NCBI RefSeq assembly: GCF_000614065.1
Contig: NZ_BAKG01000019.1
Span: 1-57,001, forward strand
Reading direction: 5' to 3'
DNA from: Prevotella dentasini JCM 15908
GTDB taxonomy: Bacteria > Bacteroidota > Bacteroidia > Bacteroidales > Bacteroidaceae
DNA length: 57,001 bases
Shown: piece after piece, positions 56,737-57,001 of the stretch
How positions within the stretch are numbered: position 1 is the stretch's first letter
Layout of the letters: every line of letters starts with the position of its first letter
The notes under the pieces: generated by a model
The model's input: the letters and a program-made list of their open reading frames with translations, nothing else
The model's database searches: none
Told to the model about the DNA's origin: nothing
Program-made: the position numbers and the translations under genes

Positions 56737-57001
56737 TTATCTCACCGTCAGTTTGCTGACAGCTCCGTCGCTCATCCTTACAAGGTTCAGGCCCTTCTGC
56801 CGTGCGTTCTGTTGCCGGCCGTCAACGGAATATACGGAAACGGGCTGCCCTCCTGACCGGCAGCTTTATTTTACTTTCAAGTCCCATCCGACAGTCTCTT
56901 CTTTCATGGCGCCGGTCTCTTCGGTTATATTAATCTCCTTGGGCGCAGGGCCCTCTGCCGAAATGTTTATATTGGTCATGGTATTGCGCTTCAAGGTAAT
57001 C
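56737..57001 (-). pseudogene. 3' end of a secreted-protein gene with a C-terminal sorting-type tail, interrupted or frameshifted, cut by the window edge
   Basis: From 57001 leftward one frame reads TNINISAEGPAPKEINITEE to WDLKVK and a TAA at 56868-56866. The same frame then continues from about 56865 as PVSVYSVDGRQQNARQKGLN to a second stop at 56737. That last part is a typical Prevotella C-terminal tail (xVYxxDGR, then GLNxxRMSDG) of cell-surface or secreted proteins. One added base in the A run near 56870 and one in the G run near 56852 would join the parts without a stop. It may be a whole gene with two sequence errors or a real pseudogene. The upstream portion lies outside the window. Confidence 0.5.

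Noticed and set aside
56554..56856. A 100-codon plus-strand frame over the right inverted repeat
   Set aside because: It begins inside the insertion sequence and runs antisense to the better-supported C-terminal sorting tail.

Overview
The window reads as a chromosomal segment of a Bacteroidales bacterium, most likely Prevotellaceae. The evidence is a complete SusC/SusD-type polysaccharide utilisation locus run by a hybrid two-component regulator, Bacteroidetes promoters (TTTG, about 19 nt, TAnnTTTG), an S46 dipeptidyl-peptidase, DUF4625, DUF3332 and DUF4960 proteins, and the speA-aroK-topA gene order. No rRNA, tRNA, CRISPR array or prophage was seen.

Layout. 70-14910 (all minus strand) is a fructan locus: hybrid fructose sensor, SusC, SusD, DUF4960 surface lipoprotein, GH32 fructanase, MFS permease and fructokinase. 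Three of its promoters share a conserved upstream element at nearly fixed spacing, the best candidate for the regulator's operator. 15285-22457 holds an ECF sigma factor with a membrane partner, speA, aroK, topA and a NUDIX hydrolase. 22761-28166 holds a secreted esterase-like protein, a thioredoxin-fold lipoprotein without redox cysteines, and pnp. 28401-33192 (plus) is a probable metal-uptake operon: a small Cys/His membrane protein, a TonB-dependent receptor, two histidine-containing DUF4625-type lipoproteins and an NlpE-like lipoprotein. 33678-40875 (minus) holds an S46 peptidase, a polysaccharide flippase, an SpmA-SpmB fusion and a DEAD-box helicase. 41698-50591 holds a probable small RNA, a type II NADH dehydrogenase, a LOG protein, a DUF3332 lipoprotein, an acyltransferase, a flavodiiron protein, a sugar kinase and an M16 peptidase. 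50974-55445 is nrfHA with its cytochrome c maturation genes. An insertion sequence and a damaged end of a secreted-protein gene close the window.

The most unusual feature is a set of intergenic arrays of quasi-palindromic units at a strict 22-bp period. Six arrays share one core (GAAAGTGCCGTTTTCG or its complement, mixed in one phase). A seventh has the same period but an unrelated core (TATACAAGCGTGTATA). I do not recognise them as a described element.

At least 17 sites interrupt otherwise complete genes, and each is repaired by adding one base, usually G or C in a short run. This looks like residual sequencing error. The interrupted genes are therefore annotated as whole genes with the break positions stated.
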